From assembly GCA_964649725.1 (NCBI GenBank), contig CAZYTM010000004.1, positions 1 to 64,000 of the forward strand: DNA of 64,000 bases, read 5' to 3'. The stretch's first letter is position 1. The number at the start of each line of letters is the position of its first letter. This document shows positions 35,029 through 43,492 of this stretch, piece by piece. A model generated the notes under the pieces. The model ran no database searches, was not told the DNA's origin, and saw only the letters and a program-made list of their open reading frames with translations. Origin of the DNA: CAZYTM01 sp964649725 (GTDB lineage Bacteria; Desulfobacterota; Desulfuromonadia; Geobacterales; Geobacteraceae). The position numbers and the translations under genes were made by a program.

Positions 35029-36018
35029 ATGACCTTTTATCTTATAAAACGTATACTGATGATGGTACCTCTCTTCTTCGGGATTACTATTATTTCCTTT
35101 GCTGTAATCCATCTTGCTCCTGGCGAGCCAGTTGAGATGCAGGTGGCGATGAACCCGAAGGTGTCTGCTGAGGCAAGGGAACGTTTGCGCAAATTTTACG
35201 AGTTGGACAAGCCGCTCCATGTCCAATACGTCAAGTGGGTAACAAGGCTGGTTAGGCTAGATTTCGGGCGATCCTTTGCCCCTGACGGTCGGCCGGTTAT
35301 TACAAAAATAAAAGAGCGACTGCCGGTAACTATCTCTCTCAACCTGATCGTTTTGCTGTTGGAGTTCGGGTTAGCAATTCCGATCGGCGTCATGGCGGCC
35401 ACCCATAGAGATGGCCCGCTTGATCGCTGGACCACGGTCTTCGTTTTCCTAGGTTTTGCCACACCACTTTTTTGGCTCAGTCTGATATTGATGTACCTGT
35501 TTGGCGTTAAACTCGGGTGGTTGCCGATATCAGGTATCCACTCGCTCGGGTACGAGAATCACGGTTTCTGGTGGCGTATCAATGACCTGGCCAGACACCT
35601 GGTCATACCTATTGGAGTTGCAACCTTCGGTAGTCTGGCTGGCCTCTCACGATACATGCGAACGGGCATGATTGAGGTGCTGGGGCAGGACTATATTACT
35701 ACGGCACGGGCAAAGGGGCTGCCGGAAAGGGTTGTGATCTACAAACATGCTCTGCGTAATGCTCTTCTTCCTGCAATAACCTTGCTCGGCCTCTCTGTAC
35801 CTGGTTTGATAGGTGGGAGCGTCATCTTTGAGAGCATCTTCGCCATTCCTGGTATGGGGCAACTATTTTATCAAGGGGTAATGGCTCGCGACTATCCGCT
35901 GGTCATGGGAATTCTGGTGATTGGAGCAGTACTCACCCTGTTCGGCAATCTGCTTGCTGATGTAACCTATGCTTTTGCAGACCCGCGCATTCGACAGGGC
36001 AGGGAGGCAGCGTCATGA
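35029..36018 (+). CDS. Peptide ABC transporter permease, DppB-like
   Basis: The 329-residue inner-membrane permease has about six helices. It begins FYLIKRILMMVPLFFGITIISF and has the binding-protein-dependent transport signature EVLGQDYITTARAKGLPERVV (EAA loop) and the GGSVIFESIFAIPGMGQL segment. The start at ATG 35029 is preferred to 35014, which has no ribosome binding site. It overlaps the next permease by ATGA. With the binding lipoprotein it forms a peptide import system that lacks local ATPases. Confidence 0.94.
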   Translation: MTFYLIKRILMMVPLFFGITIISFAVIHLAPGEPVEMQVAMNPKVSAEARERLRKFYELDKPLHVQYVKWVTRLVRLDFGRSFAPDGRPVITKIKERLPVTISLNLIVLLLEFGLAIPIGVMAATHRDGPLDRWTTVFVFLGFATPLFWLSLILMYLFGVKLGWLPISGIHSLGYENHGFWWRINDLARHLVIPIGVATFGSLAGLSRYMRTGMIEVLGQDYITTARAKGLPERVVIYKHALRNALLPAITLLGLSVPGLIGGSVIFESIFAIPGMGQLFYQGVMARDYPLVMGILVIGAVLTLFGNLLADVTYAFADPRIRQGREAAS

Positions 36019-36884
36019 GGCGATCGGGACAGAGCAGCTATCTTAGGGATGTTTTCTGGCAACAGTTCCGCGCCAATCGCTTTGCCATGGCTGGGACGCT
36101 GGTAGTGCTGGCAATGTTTGTTTTTTCAATATTGGCTCCTGTTATAACCCGCTATGACCCGAATCTGCTTGATGCCTATCATGTCCTGCTGCCTCCATCG
36201 ACCAGTCACTGGTTTGGTACCGATGAGATCGGTCGCGACGTTTTCAGCAGGATGGTCTATGGGGCCAGGGTCTCACTCAAGGTCGGCTTTGTTGCTGTTG
36301 GCATTGCCACCCTGATCGGCACCCTGGTAGGGCTTCTGGCAGGTTATTATGGCGGCTGGGTTGACAGTCTGCTGATGCGTTTTGTCGATATAATGTTCTG
36401 CTTCCCGACCTTTTTTCTGATTCTGGCGGTGATAGCCCTGCTGGAACCATCAATTACTTACATAATGATTATCATCGGTCTTACCGGCTGGATGGGTGTA
36501 GCACGGCTGGTGCGTGCTGAAGTCCTTTCCCTCAGGGAACGTGACTATATCCTTGCAGCAAGGGTGATAGGCTGTTCCGACCGGCGAATCATCTTTCGAC
36601 ACATTCTCCCTAATGCTATAGGGCCTGTACTGGTATATGCTACCCTTGGCATTGCCGGTGCCATTCTGACAGAATCTTCTCTCTCATTTCTCGGCATCGG
36701 GGTAAGGCCACCGATGCCGAGTTGGGGGAACATCCTGGCATCTGGCAAGGAGTATCTGGAATTCGCCTGGTGGCTATTTCTCTTCCCAGGACTGGCTATT
36801 ATGATAACAGTCCTTTCTTACTATCTGGTCGGGGAAGGGATCAGAGACGCTCTTGATCCACGTTTCAGCGGCGGTCGTCGTTGA
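36015..36884 (+). CDS. Peptide ABC transporter permease, DppC-like
   Basis: The 289-residue second permease has an N-terminal OppC_N region (FWQQFRANRFAMAGTLVVL), WFGTDEIGRDVFSRMVYGARVSL and the EAA loop EVLSLRERDYILAARVIGCSDRRII. The C-terminus ends LDPRFSGGRR, normal for the family. It is coupled by ATGA to the preceding permease and pairs with it in the membrane. The small unrecognised gene starts 26 bases after its stop on the same strand. Confidence 0.95.
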   Translation: MRRSGQSSYLRDVFWQQFRANRFAMAGTLVVLAMFVFSILAPVITRYDPNLLDAYHVLLPPSTSHWFGTDEIGRDVFSRMVYGARVSLKVGFVAVGIATLIGTLVGLLAGYYGGWVDSLLMRFVDIMFCFPTFFLILAVIALLEPSITYIMIIIGLTGWMGVARLVRAEVLSLRERDYILAARVIGCSDRRIIFRHILPNAIGPVLVYATLGIAGAILTESSLSFLGIGVRPPMPSWGNILASGKEYLEFAWWLFLFPGLAIMITVLSYYLVGEGIRDALDPRFSGGRR

Positions 36885-36909
36885 GCATTATCCAGCAAAT
36901 GGAGAAAAT

Positions 36910-37404
36910 ATGGATAAGAATGAAATGATTATCAACAAGGATGAGTTCGAACCAATAACAATGGCTGACGCTCTTCGCGTCGATCTACTTTGTCAGCAGT
37001 TGCTGCGCCGATTTCATGATTCCCTGCTGGCAGCAGGTGAACAACCTGCTATTGCTGGCGCTTTGGCAAAAAGCGCAGATTATTTTATTCGCGATTTTGT
37101 TGTTGATTTTAAAGCACGTAACATTTTTGTCGAGCAGAACGGCCTGGTCAGGCAATTTGCCGGTAACTGGTACATAGTATCCACTCTCGAACCGAATATA
37201 TCCCAGCTTGGCCAGCATCTAAAAGGGGCAAGGGCCTTTTATCGCTTTCTCCATGAGGAACGACTCATCTCGGAAGCTTACCTTCTACAGTTGCAGCAAG
37301 AATTTGATGACCTACCATATTATGAAAAACGGATTGCTCTGTTTCAGGGGATCAGCGGTGATGATTATGTCGCTTGGGAAAAGGAGTGTCCTCTTAAAGG
37401 TTGA
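36910..37404 (+). CDS. Unrecognised protein at the end of the peptide operon
   Basis: The 164-residue soluble protein starts at ATG 36910 with GGAG close upstream; the longer frame back to 36853 overlaps the permease. It is helical and charged, beginning MDKNEMIINKDEFEP, with FLHEERLISEAYLLQLQQEF and ISGDDYVAWEKEC late on. I recognise no domain, signal or membrane segment. Its position just after the permeases suggests a regulatory or processing role in the same pathway, but nothing in the sequence confirms that. It may simply be a conserved protein of the genus. Confidence 0.75.
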   Translation: MDKNEMIINKDEFEPITMADALRVDLLCQQLLRRFHDSLLAAGEQPAIAGALAKSADYFIRDFVVDFKARNIFVEQNGLVRQFAGNWYIVSTLEPNISQLGQHLKGARAFYRFLHEERLISEAYLLQLQQEFDDLPYYEKRIALFQGISGDDYVAWEKECPLKG

Positions 37405-37537
37405 GGTGAGTACGTGGTTGATTGTTATCAAAAGCTGATAGGTCAACCAGTAAAATTATCGTTAATGGGTTTGCCGAAAGTGATTGGTTATTGGTAATCT
37501 AACGATAAACAAACTAGAAATCCATCCTACTGCTATA

Positions 37538-39316
37538 TTATCTTCCTATCAGAGAATGTAGTTCATCAAGTAGCTCCCGCACCAGATCATAACCTTGTTG
37601 CCAGAAAGCCGGATCAGCCAGATCGATTCCAGCGGGCCGGACAGTATCCGCAGGTGATTGGGAGCCGCCGCTGGCAAGTATGGCGCGGTAGGCCGGGAGA
37701 AAACTTTTGCCGTCTTGTCTGTAACGTCGATAGAGGGCTAGTACCAGCAGTTCGGCAAAAGTGTAAGAATAACAGTAAAAACGGGCATGGATGAAGTGGG
37801 AAATGTAACTCCACCCCCATCGATACGGTTCAATCATGGTGACAGCATCGCCAAAAAGGCGGGCATTTTCATCCCACCAGAGATTGCCGATCAGGTCTGG
37901 AGTGATGAGACCGTTGGCGCGCTCCAGATGTAGTCGCTCCTCAAAACGGGTCAGGACGTTCTGGCGGAAGGTAGTGGCGATGATATCCTCAATTTTGGCG
38001 CAGAGCAGGGCTATCCTGACCGATGGATCAGATTCGTTCTCCAATAGATGGCGGGTCAGAAGCATTTCGCCGAATACCGAGGCGGTCTCTGCCAATGGCA
38101 GCGGTGCATGGTAGTTCAGCATGGTCTGCTCCTGTGCCAGGACGAAGTGAATGCCATGGCCAAGTTCGTGAGCCAGGGTGGCAACATCCCGTAAGTTACC
38201 GGTATAGTTGAGAAGAACATAGGGGGGGAGATGCGTTGTCATCCCCATGCAGAAGGCGCCGCCTGATTTCCCTTGGCGAGGTTCGGCATCAATACGTTGC
38301 TCACTAAAAAATGAAGCTGCTATATCACGAAATTCTGGTGAAAACTGTTCGTAGGAGGTAAGTACAAGTTCTTTAGCTTCATTGAATGAGAAACTCCGTT
38401 TGCTCCCGCCGATAGGGGCATAAAGATCGGTATTCTTTAATTTTGGCAGACCAAGCAGGCGAGCCTTGAGCCGGAAGTACTCCTGGGCCAATGGATAGTT
38501 TGCTTCGCTTACAGACATTAACCTATTTACCACATCTTCGGGGATCTCGTTGCCCAGATTGGTCGGCTCCATTGGTGAACGGTAGCTGCGTAAATCCATA
38601 TCCTGTTTATGGTCAAGTGCCATGTTGTTGAATATCGAAGCATAGACGATGCTATGCTCGGCATGGCGGTTCAGGAAGATGGAAAAAGCCTCTTCCCGAA
38701 CTGTTGCTGACTGATGATGAAGAAGCCCCAAGAGTTCTTCACCGGTGCACTCACGGTCTTCTCCATCAATATTGAAGCGGTAGCGAAAAGATGCAGATAG
38801 CTCGTCAAAGAGGCGGGTAAAGGCTTCAATACCGGTCAGATCCTTCTGTTTGACAAGCTGCTCTTCTCGTTCAGCCAGTGTATGGGGGCGAAAACGACGT
38901 ATGCTGGCAAGATAGTGATGATATTTCTCAAACAATTTGTTATTACTCAGGTCAGTAAAGATTTCATCATTCAGGTGGGTCAGTTCAAGGTCAAAGAAGA
39001 GGAGTTCGCGGCTGATCTGGTTGCCGAATTCACTGGCTTGTTGCGACAGACGTTGATTGGCTGCATTTGATGAGTCTGCTGCAAAGCAGAGATAGGCATA
39101 TAGTTGGGGTTTTACGAGGGTCTCTTGTAGTGACTCAAATTCTTTCATTGCGGTCAAGAGTGCCTTGACATCCAGTAATGCTACTTTGCCGAGGTAACGT
39201 TCCCGGAAAGCTGCTGCTTCTGTCAGACCACTACTGAAGGCATGTTCAAGTTCAGCTGAATCAGGGGACTGATAAAGTAAGGATGTATCCCAAACAGGAA
39301 GTGCAAGATTATTCAC
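37538..39316 (-). CDS. pepF: Oligoendopeptidase F, M3 family
   Basis: The 592-residue zinc metallopeptidase has HELGH in VATLAHELGHGIHFV with the downstream glutamate in ETASVFGEML, and a long helical N-terminal half typical of PepF (DLELTHLNDEIF, RPHTLAEREEQLV). It cleaves peptides of about 7-17 residues in the cytoplasm. The start is GTG at 39316 behind AGGAGGG. It is convergent with the peptide-transport operon, which fits a role in peptide use. An upstream hairpin with a T-run (39331-39361) lies in its leader. Confidence 0.95.
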   Translation of the reverse strand: MNNLALPVWDTSLLYQSPDSAELEHAFSSGLTEAAAFRERYLGKVALLDVKALLTAMKEFESLQETLVKPQLYAYLCFAADSSNAANQRLSQQASEFGNQISRELLFFDLELTHLNDEIFTDLSNNKLFEKYHHYLASIRRFRPHTLAEREEQLVKQKDLTGIEAFTRLFDELSASFRYRFNIDGEDRECTGEELLGLLHHQSATVREEAFSIFLNRHAEHSIVYASIFNNMALDHKQDMDLRSYRSPMEPTNLGNEIPEDVVNRLMSVSEANYPLAQEYFRLKARLLGLPKLKNTDLYAPIGGSKRSFSFNEAKELVLTSYEQFSPEFRDIAASFFSEQRIDAEPRQGKSGGAFCMGMTTHLPPYVLLNYTGNLRDVATLAHELGHGIHFVLAQEQTMLNYHAPLPLAETASVFGEMLLTRHLLENESDPSVRIALLCAKIEDIIATTFRQNVLTRFEERLHLERANGLITPDLIGNLWWDENARLFGDAVTMIEPYRWGWSYISHFIHARFYCYSYTFAELLVLALYRRYRQDGKSFLPAYRAILASGGSQSPADTVRPAGIDLADPAFWQQGYDLVRELLDELHSLIGR

Positions 39317-39330
39317 GATACCCTCCTAAA

Positions 39331-39361
39331 TAAAAAAAGGAACATTATGGCAATGCTCCTT
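39331..39361 (-). terminator. Terminator-like hairpin just before pepF
   Basis: On the minus strand AAGGAGCATT/AATGTTCCTT with one mismatch is followed by seven T residues, ending about 10 bases before the pepF ribosome binding site. It may terminate the PilZ gene transcript from 39523, or attenuate pepF. Confidence 0.7.
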
Positions 39362-39522
39362 ATTACTGGTTATTTGACATCAGAAATCCGGCATATTGCT
39401 GCTTTACCGAATGGTGGCACTCATAATACTACAGCGGGTTGCATTGTCAAGAGAGGTAGCTGCGAGTTATTTATCAGGAGCAAATGGGATAGTTGAGATA
39501 TCAATATAAGCATTGCTTGTTA

Positions 39523-39870
39523 TCAGGGTGAGGTCCTGGTATGAAACTGGGCAATCATATGCCGGTAGTGTTCCTCGCCTGAATGGAACTTCAAGATTTT
39601 TATCCCCATGCCGCTTTTCTTTACCAAGTGAATCATCCGCGGTGGTACCCTTTTAGCCCAACGGATCATACCTTCAAGTTGTATCAACTGACCATCTGGC
39701 ATGGTTAGTTCGATTTGTAATCTGCTCCCTAATTTGCCGATACTGGCGGTCTTAATAAAAAGTCCATGTGACGAGATATCTTCAGTAAAAGCGAGCCTGG
39801 TCGCTTCTGTCTCGCCAAACCTGAGAGAGAGACGTTTTTTATGTCGGATGAGGTCACGCTTGTCTGTCAT
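39523..39870 (-). CDS. Single-domain PilZ protein
   Basis: The 115-residue protein consists of one PilZ domain. The c-di-GMP contacts are present: RHKKRLSLR (RxxxR pattern, residues about 8-16) and EDISSHGLFI (DxSxxG). It should bind c-di-GMP in the cytoplasm and act on a partner. No partner is encoded nearby; the diguanylate cyclases elsewhere in the window could supply the ligand. It is followed by about 200 bases and the hairpin at 39331-39361. Confidence 0.92.
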   Translation of the reverse strand: MTDKRDLIRHKKRLSLRFGETEATRLAFTEDISSHGLFIKTASIGKLGSRLQIELTMPDGQLIQLEGMIRWAKRVPPRMIHLVKKSGMGIKILKFHSGEEHYRHMIAQFHTRTSP

Positions 39871-40362
39871 AATCGCCTGGTAGATAATTAATTTATATGT
39901 AATATGATTTGCAAGACAAATTCCAATATTTTTGGTTAATTTTATTATATAGTGATATTCGAGTTTATTGCTTCATACACTTCACTTAATGGGTAAATAA
40001 ATAGTTTGGGGAATTATATTTATCATCTGATGCAGGATATATTGTTTTGTTATAAATCTGAAATTGTAGATATTTGTATGTGGACTGACAAATTTCGACA
40101 CATTTTGTAGATTGCTGTTTAATTGTTAGGACAGAGTTATTCTGTCATATGATGTTTGAATGGATGATATGCAGTTTTGTCAGCTTTAAAGATCGGTTAA
40201 TGACTTTAGATAATGTCTTATGCATTGGAAAATTTGAAATGTTTTGCTCCATCTGCAAATAATTGACACAAGGGACCATCTGCTGATATGTTGAAAAGTA
40301 GTTTTGAGCATTGTCTTTCTAGCTGCAAAAGGCAATAACAAGATTGTGGTAAGGGGGAATCA
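39871..40362. other. Long AT-rich divergent intergenic region
   Basis: Nearly 500 AT-rich bases lie between the PilZ gene (minus) and the MBL gene (plus). The stretch has one perfect small inverted repeat, GACAGA-GTTAT-TCTGTC at 40130-40146, that could be an operator. No open frame or RNA fold is convincing, and no c-di-GMP riboswitch core is visible. Confidence 0.45.
40263..40292 (+). promoter_or_regulatory. Candidate promoter of the MBL-fold gene
   Basis: TTGACA (40263-40268) and TATGTT (40287-40292) are 18 bases apart, about 70 bases before the start codon at 40363. The -10 is imperfect. Confidence 0.4.
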
Positions 40363-41820
40363 ATGATAGATGGTATTACCCTCCGTATGCTTGGCGATTA
40401 TGGCCCTTTTTCGCGTGTTGGGAAGAGTATTGGCTATCAGGTCACCATTGGCGAGAGCAATATTCTTGTCGATTGTGGTGCTCCATTGTTTCAGAAAATT
40501 GGTGGCCATGGTCTAAAGAATATTAAAGGCCTGATTATCACTCACTGCCACGATGATCATAAACGTTGGTTCTCAGACCTTGCCCTCTTTAATATGTACG
40601 CTCCAGATGTTACCCACCGAGTCAACCTGATTACTGCTGAAGAGATCAACGAAGGTCTGAAGACTGGCTCAGCACCTGCGCTTGATACAAGTCTGTCCCC
40701 CGATTCGCGTCTAGTCATGGATATTGCCTATGATGAGTATGTAGACTATCGTCCTATCGGCCCACGGGCTAAATATCGAATTATTCAGCGAGACCTTGGT
40801 GAAGGTTTGACTAGGATGGTGGTTACTGACCGTCACGGTGAATCGCTAGGCCCGGAGCGGGCAAAGATAGTGATCAGTTCACGCACTGGTAAAGCACGTC
40901 TTTTGTTTCGTGACCCACAATCGAAAGAGTGGGTAGAGCCGGTCAACTACTACCCATTCAGTTCCGAACATTTCTACGAAAAAGAGCAAAATATATATCG
41001 CAGCCCTGAGGGGTTTACCATTGAGGCTTTTAATGCGCCAGTCTGGCATGGAGTGCCTAGTATCGGACTAAAATTCACTACTGCAAACGAAAACCTTATT
41101 TTTAGTGCGGATACAAATCACGATGTACAACTCTGGAAGCGATTATGTTCTGAAAAGCTTAACCGCAATTCGAAACTTAGCGACAAGGAGTTCAGTGAAG
41201 CGACAATAATTCATGGTGATATAAATGATTACATCGAGCGGGTATGGAGTGAAGAACGTTACAGGGAAGCAGTGGCGACTTTTCAGAATGCGGTAGTTGT
41301 CCATGACATCGCCACTAGACGCAGTGTCGTCCATACTGATTACCGGCGATTGCAACACACGGTTCTTGACAAGAGGCAGACTATTCTGACTCACAGCCCG
41401 GACAAGATGACCTCAGAATGGGTGCTGGGTGAAGGTGACAAGGTATTTAAGATTATTGGTAAGGAGTTTTTCGAAGTGGTTGGTGATAAAGTCTACCGTT
41501 TCAATGCAGATCTTTATCATAAGGAGGACGGTCGGTATTTTATCGGGTATCGGAATCCTGATGGTGATGTTGCGGTATATGAAGATGATGGTTTACTAAT
41601 TCTTACTCCTGTAGAAATAGTTGCCAAAGGTAAATTGAAGTTCCGTATGGACCTTTATGAGGACGTAGGTGGCTTATATTTCCCGAATCTCAAGGCTGGT
41701 GCAGGCGAATATCGATTAAGATCTGATGGCCAGGTAGAACAGGTAAAGGTCACGGCAAATGGGTGTCGTGGTAAGGTGGTCGAGGATATTCGTCACAGGC
41801 TGGCGACATCTGCTGATTAG
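40363..41820 (+). CDS. MBL-fold metallohydrolase with long insertion and C-terminal extension
   Basis: The 485-residue protein has the metallo-beta-lactamase motif THCHDDH (60-66: H61, H63, D65, H66) after ILVDCGAP, with later histidines (EAFNAPVWHGVP, FSADTNHD, EATIIHGD) completing the two-metal site. About 130 residues are inserted after the motif, and about 150 residues follow the core (GDKVFKIIGKEFFEVVGDK, repeated beta-rich stretches). The usual core is about 250 residues, so the extra parts are large. Hydrolytic activity is likely, but the substrate is unknown. It stands alone behind a long AT-rich region. Confidence 0.83.
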   Translation: MIDGITLRMLGDYGPFSRVGKSIGYQVTIGESNILVDCGAPLFQKIGGHGLKNIKGLIITHCHDDHKRWFSDLALFNMYAPDVTHRVNLITAEEINEGLKTGSAPALDTSLSPDSRLVMDIAYDEYVDYRPIGPRAKYRIIQRDLGEGLTRMVVTDRHGESLGPERAKIVISSRTGKARLLFRDPQSKEWVEPVNYYPFSSEHFYEKEQNIYRSPEGFTIEAFNAPVWHGVPSIGLKFTTANENLIFSADTNHDVQLWKRLCSEKLNRNSKLSDKEFSEATIIHGDINDYIERVWSEERYREAVATFQNAVVVHDIATRRSVVHTDYRRLQHTVLDKRQTILTHSPDKMTSEWVLGEGDKVFKIIGKEFFEVVGDKVYRFNADLYHKEDGRYFIGYRNPDGDVAVYEDDGLLILTPVEIVAKGKLKFRMDLYEDVGGLYFPNLKAGAGEYRLRSDGQVEQVKVTANGCRGKVVEDIRHRLATSAD

Positions 41821-41913
41821 ATTAGACAGCTGACTATGGAGGCCAGAGCATGAGGACCATTCCGTAGTTGTAATTATGGCATAGAGAGTGATTATTCTTA
41901 AAGTGGAGGAGAT

Positions 41914-42267
41914 TTGAAGCAACTTTTTGTCAGATGGATAATTAACAGTACTGCTCTGCTAGTTGTGGCTCACGTAGTTACAGGGGTTACTATCGACAAT
42001 TGGAATACCGTCTTTGTTGCAGCCGTTGTTCTTGGCCTGCTCAATGCATTCCTGAGACCGGTGTTAATATTTCTGACTCTGCCTGCTTCAATTGTTACCT
42101 TAGGGCTCTTTACTCTGGTTATAAATGCGATTCTCTTCTACATGGCTGCTCATATGGTTAGGGGCTTTCATGTTGCCGATTTCAGTCACGCCTTTCTTGC
42201 TGCTTTTGTCTTCAGTCTGGTCAGCTTTCTGTTGAATCTTTTTCTTGGTTCTAATAGCAATCGTTAA
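41914..42267 (+). CDS. YvlD-like (phage holin 4 family) membrane protein
   Basis: The 117-residue protein has four hydrophobic helices. It begins MKQLFVRWIINSTALLVVAHVV and contains LGLLNAFLRPVLIFLTLPASIVTLGLF, the PF04020 signature. The start is TTG at 41914 behind a strong GGAGGAG. Despite the holin name such proteins are chromosomal membrane proteins, often linked with envelope stress; no lysis genes are near. Function is unknown. Confidence 0.9.
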   Translation: MKQLFVRWIINSTALLVVAHVVTGVTIDNWNTVFVAAVVLGLLNAFLRPVLIFLTLPASIVTLGLFTLVINAILFYMAAHMVRGFHVADFSHAFLAAFVFSLVSFLLNLFLGSNSNR

Positions 42268-42336
42268 ATTAATTGGAAAATCAAATTTGATATATAAAAC
42301 GGCCCATTTCTGCGGTGGTCTTATCTGTGATCAGAG

Positions 42337-42714
42337 TTAGAACCAACCAGCTCGTCGGAGTCTGTCTGCTGCAAAATAGCGTCCTCCAGGCTCAACATTG
42401 CCGGTGATGACAATCTTGGTGCCAATCTTGGGCGGTTTTATGCTGGACATCACCGGAATGGTTGGTTTACGGCACCCTGGGGTTGGGCATTTTGACTCGG
42501 CGATATCCATCAGAGCGAACAGGCGTGGTTCTTCCGCTGCAATCTCGGAGATAACGCCAGCAACTGAAACTGTACCAGTAAAAGCGCTGGGATTTTCTAT
42601 GAATTTACTGACACTGACAGCAGCTTCGACACGCTGTTTACCGATAACTGTGCCGATAAATAGAGTACAGAGGAGAACTCCCATTATAATGAAAATAAGA
42701 TAAATCCTTGTCAT
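42337..42714 (-). CDS. Small membrane-anchored protein with CcmE-like OB fold
   Basis: The 125-residue protein has an N-terminal helix (about 5-24) and then a periplasmic part with beta-strand spacing like an OB fold (FIENPSAFTGTVSVAGVISEI, IGTKIVITGNV). Two cysteines, in SKCPTPGC, could bind a metal or form a disulfide. Similarity to CcmE-type haem chaperones is only topological, and the histidine that binds haem is not evident. No linked gene suggests a role. It is convergent with the YvlD-like gene. Confidence 0.65.
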   Translation of the reverse strand: MTRIYLIFIIMGVLLCTLFIGTVIGKQRVEAAVSVSKFIENPSAFTGTVSVAGVISEIAAEEPRLFALMDIAESKCPTPGCRKPTIPVMSSIKPPKIGTKIVITGNVEPGGRYFAADRLRRAGWF

Positions 42715-42988
42715 TTTCCCCTCCTGAAAAAATAATTAAAGTATTTAAATTCATTTGATAATTTAAAGCAAGTAGATTGTATTCTTGCAAACGTACCGTG
42801 ATCAAGTATCTCTGTTAATTGAAATAGCACTGCAATTCGAGCAAGTAAATATTGATGTGGTGGTCGGTATAAACTTTAGTCAATTGCTGTTGCCATGGTC
42901 ACCCTGAATCATGGTTCATTTATCGATTGCCATGCTATTAAAAATATCAATGCATAGGTGATGAAGTCAGTATCTATAAAATCAGTGC

Positions 42989-43492
42989 TCAGTGCTGCAT
43001 ATTGAAATCTAGCTGTTCAAGATTTTCACCGCGTAGAGAGGTTAGTATCGCATCACCATTTGTAGCCAGACGAAATTCGCCAAAACTAACACTCTTGTAA
43101 CACTTGGCAGCGTTTTCACGACTTATGAAAGAGTTACTGGCTATGAATGGCTTGCCATCACGTACCCGGTAACGTATTACCACTTCTTGGTTGCCAAGCG
43201 GTGAACCGTTATCGAAACGCCGGAAAGTAGCTATCCCATATTTGTCTAGAGCCAGAACTAAGCGTCCATCCTTAGCAATGTTGCTTTTATAATCGGCTCC
43301 AAAGGCATCATTCAAAACTTCGAATCGAAGTGACATGTTTTCGCCCAGCATGATTGAGCGGGGATTAGTCGGGAGGGCAAGTTCCAGGAAGATTGTTCGG
43401 CCTTTTGTGAGTAACTGTTCGCGATTATAGATGGTGATATTGATGGTCAAGAGAATTATTACACCGCTTATAATTACAATGATTTTACGCAT
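42989..43492 (-). CDS. GDYXXLXY-domain protein
   Basis: The 167-residue protein (start ATG 43492, overlapping the DUF4401 gene by eight bases) has an N-terminal helix and a periplasmic domain. The family motif reads GENMSLRF here instead of GDYMALRY. VVIRYRVRDGKPFIASNSF and YKSVSFGEFRLATNGDAILTSLRGENLEQL match the C-terminal consensus. A longer start at 43519 (AGGG nearby) is possible. It ends a three-gene unit with DUF2157 and DUF4401 proteins, found together in many proteobacteria; function is unknown. Confidence 0.85.
   Translation of the reverse strand: MRKIIVIISGVIILLTINITIYNREQLLTKGRTIFLELALPTNPRSIMLGENMSLRFEVLNDAFGADYKSNIAKDGRLVLALDKYGIATFRRFDNGSPLGNQEVVIRYRVRDGKPFIASNSFISRENAAKCYKSVSFGEFRLATNGDAILTSLRGENLEQLDFNMQH

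Noticed and set aside
41914..42267. Phage lysis gene (holin) as evidence of a prophage
   Set aside because: The family is mostly chromosomal (YvlD-like); no phage genes surround it.
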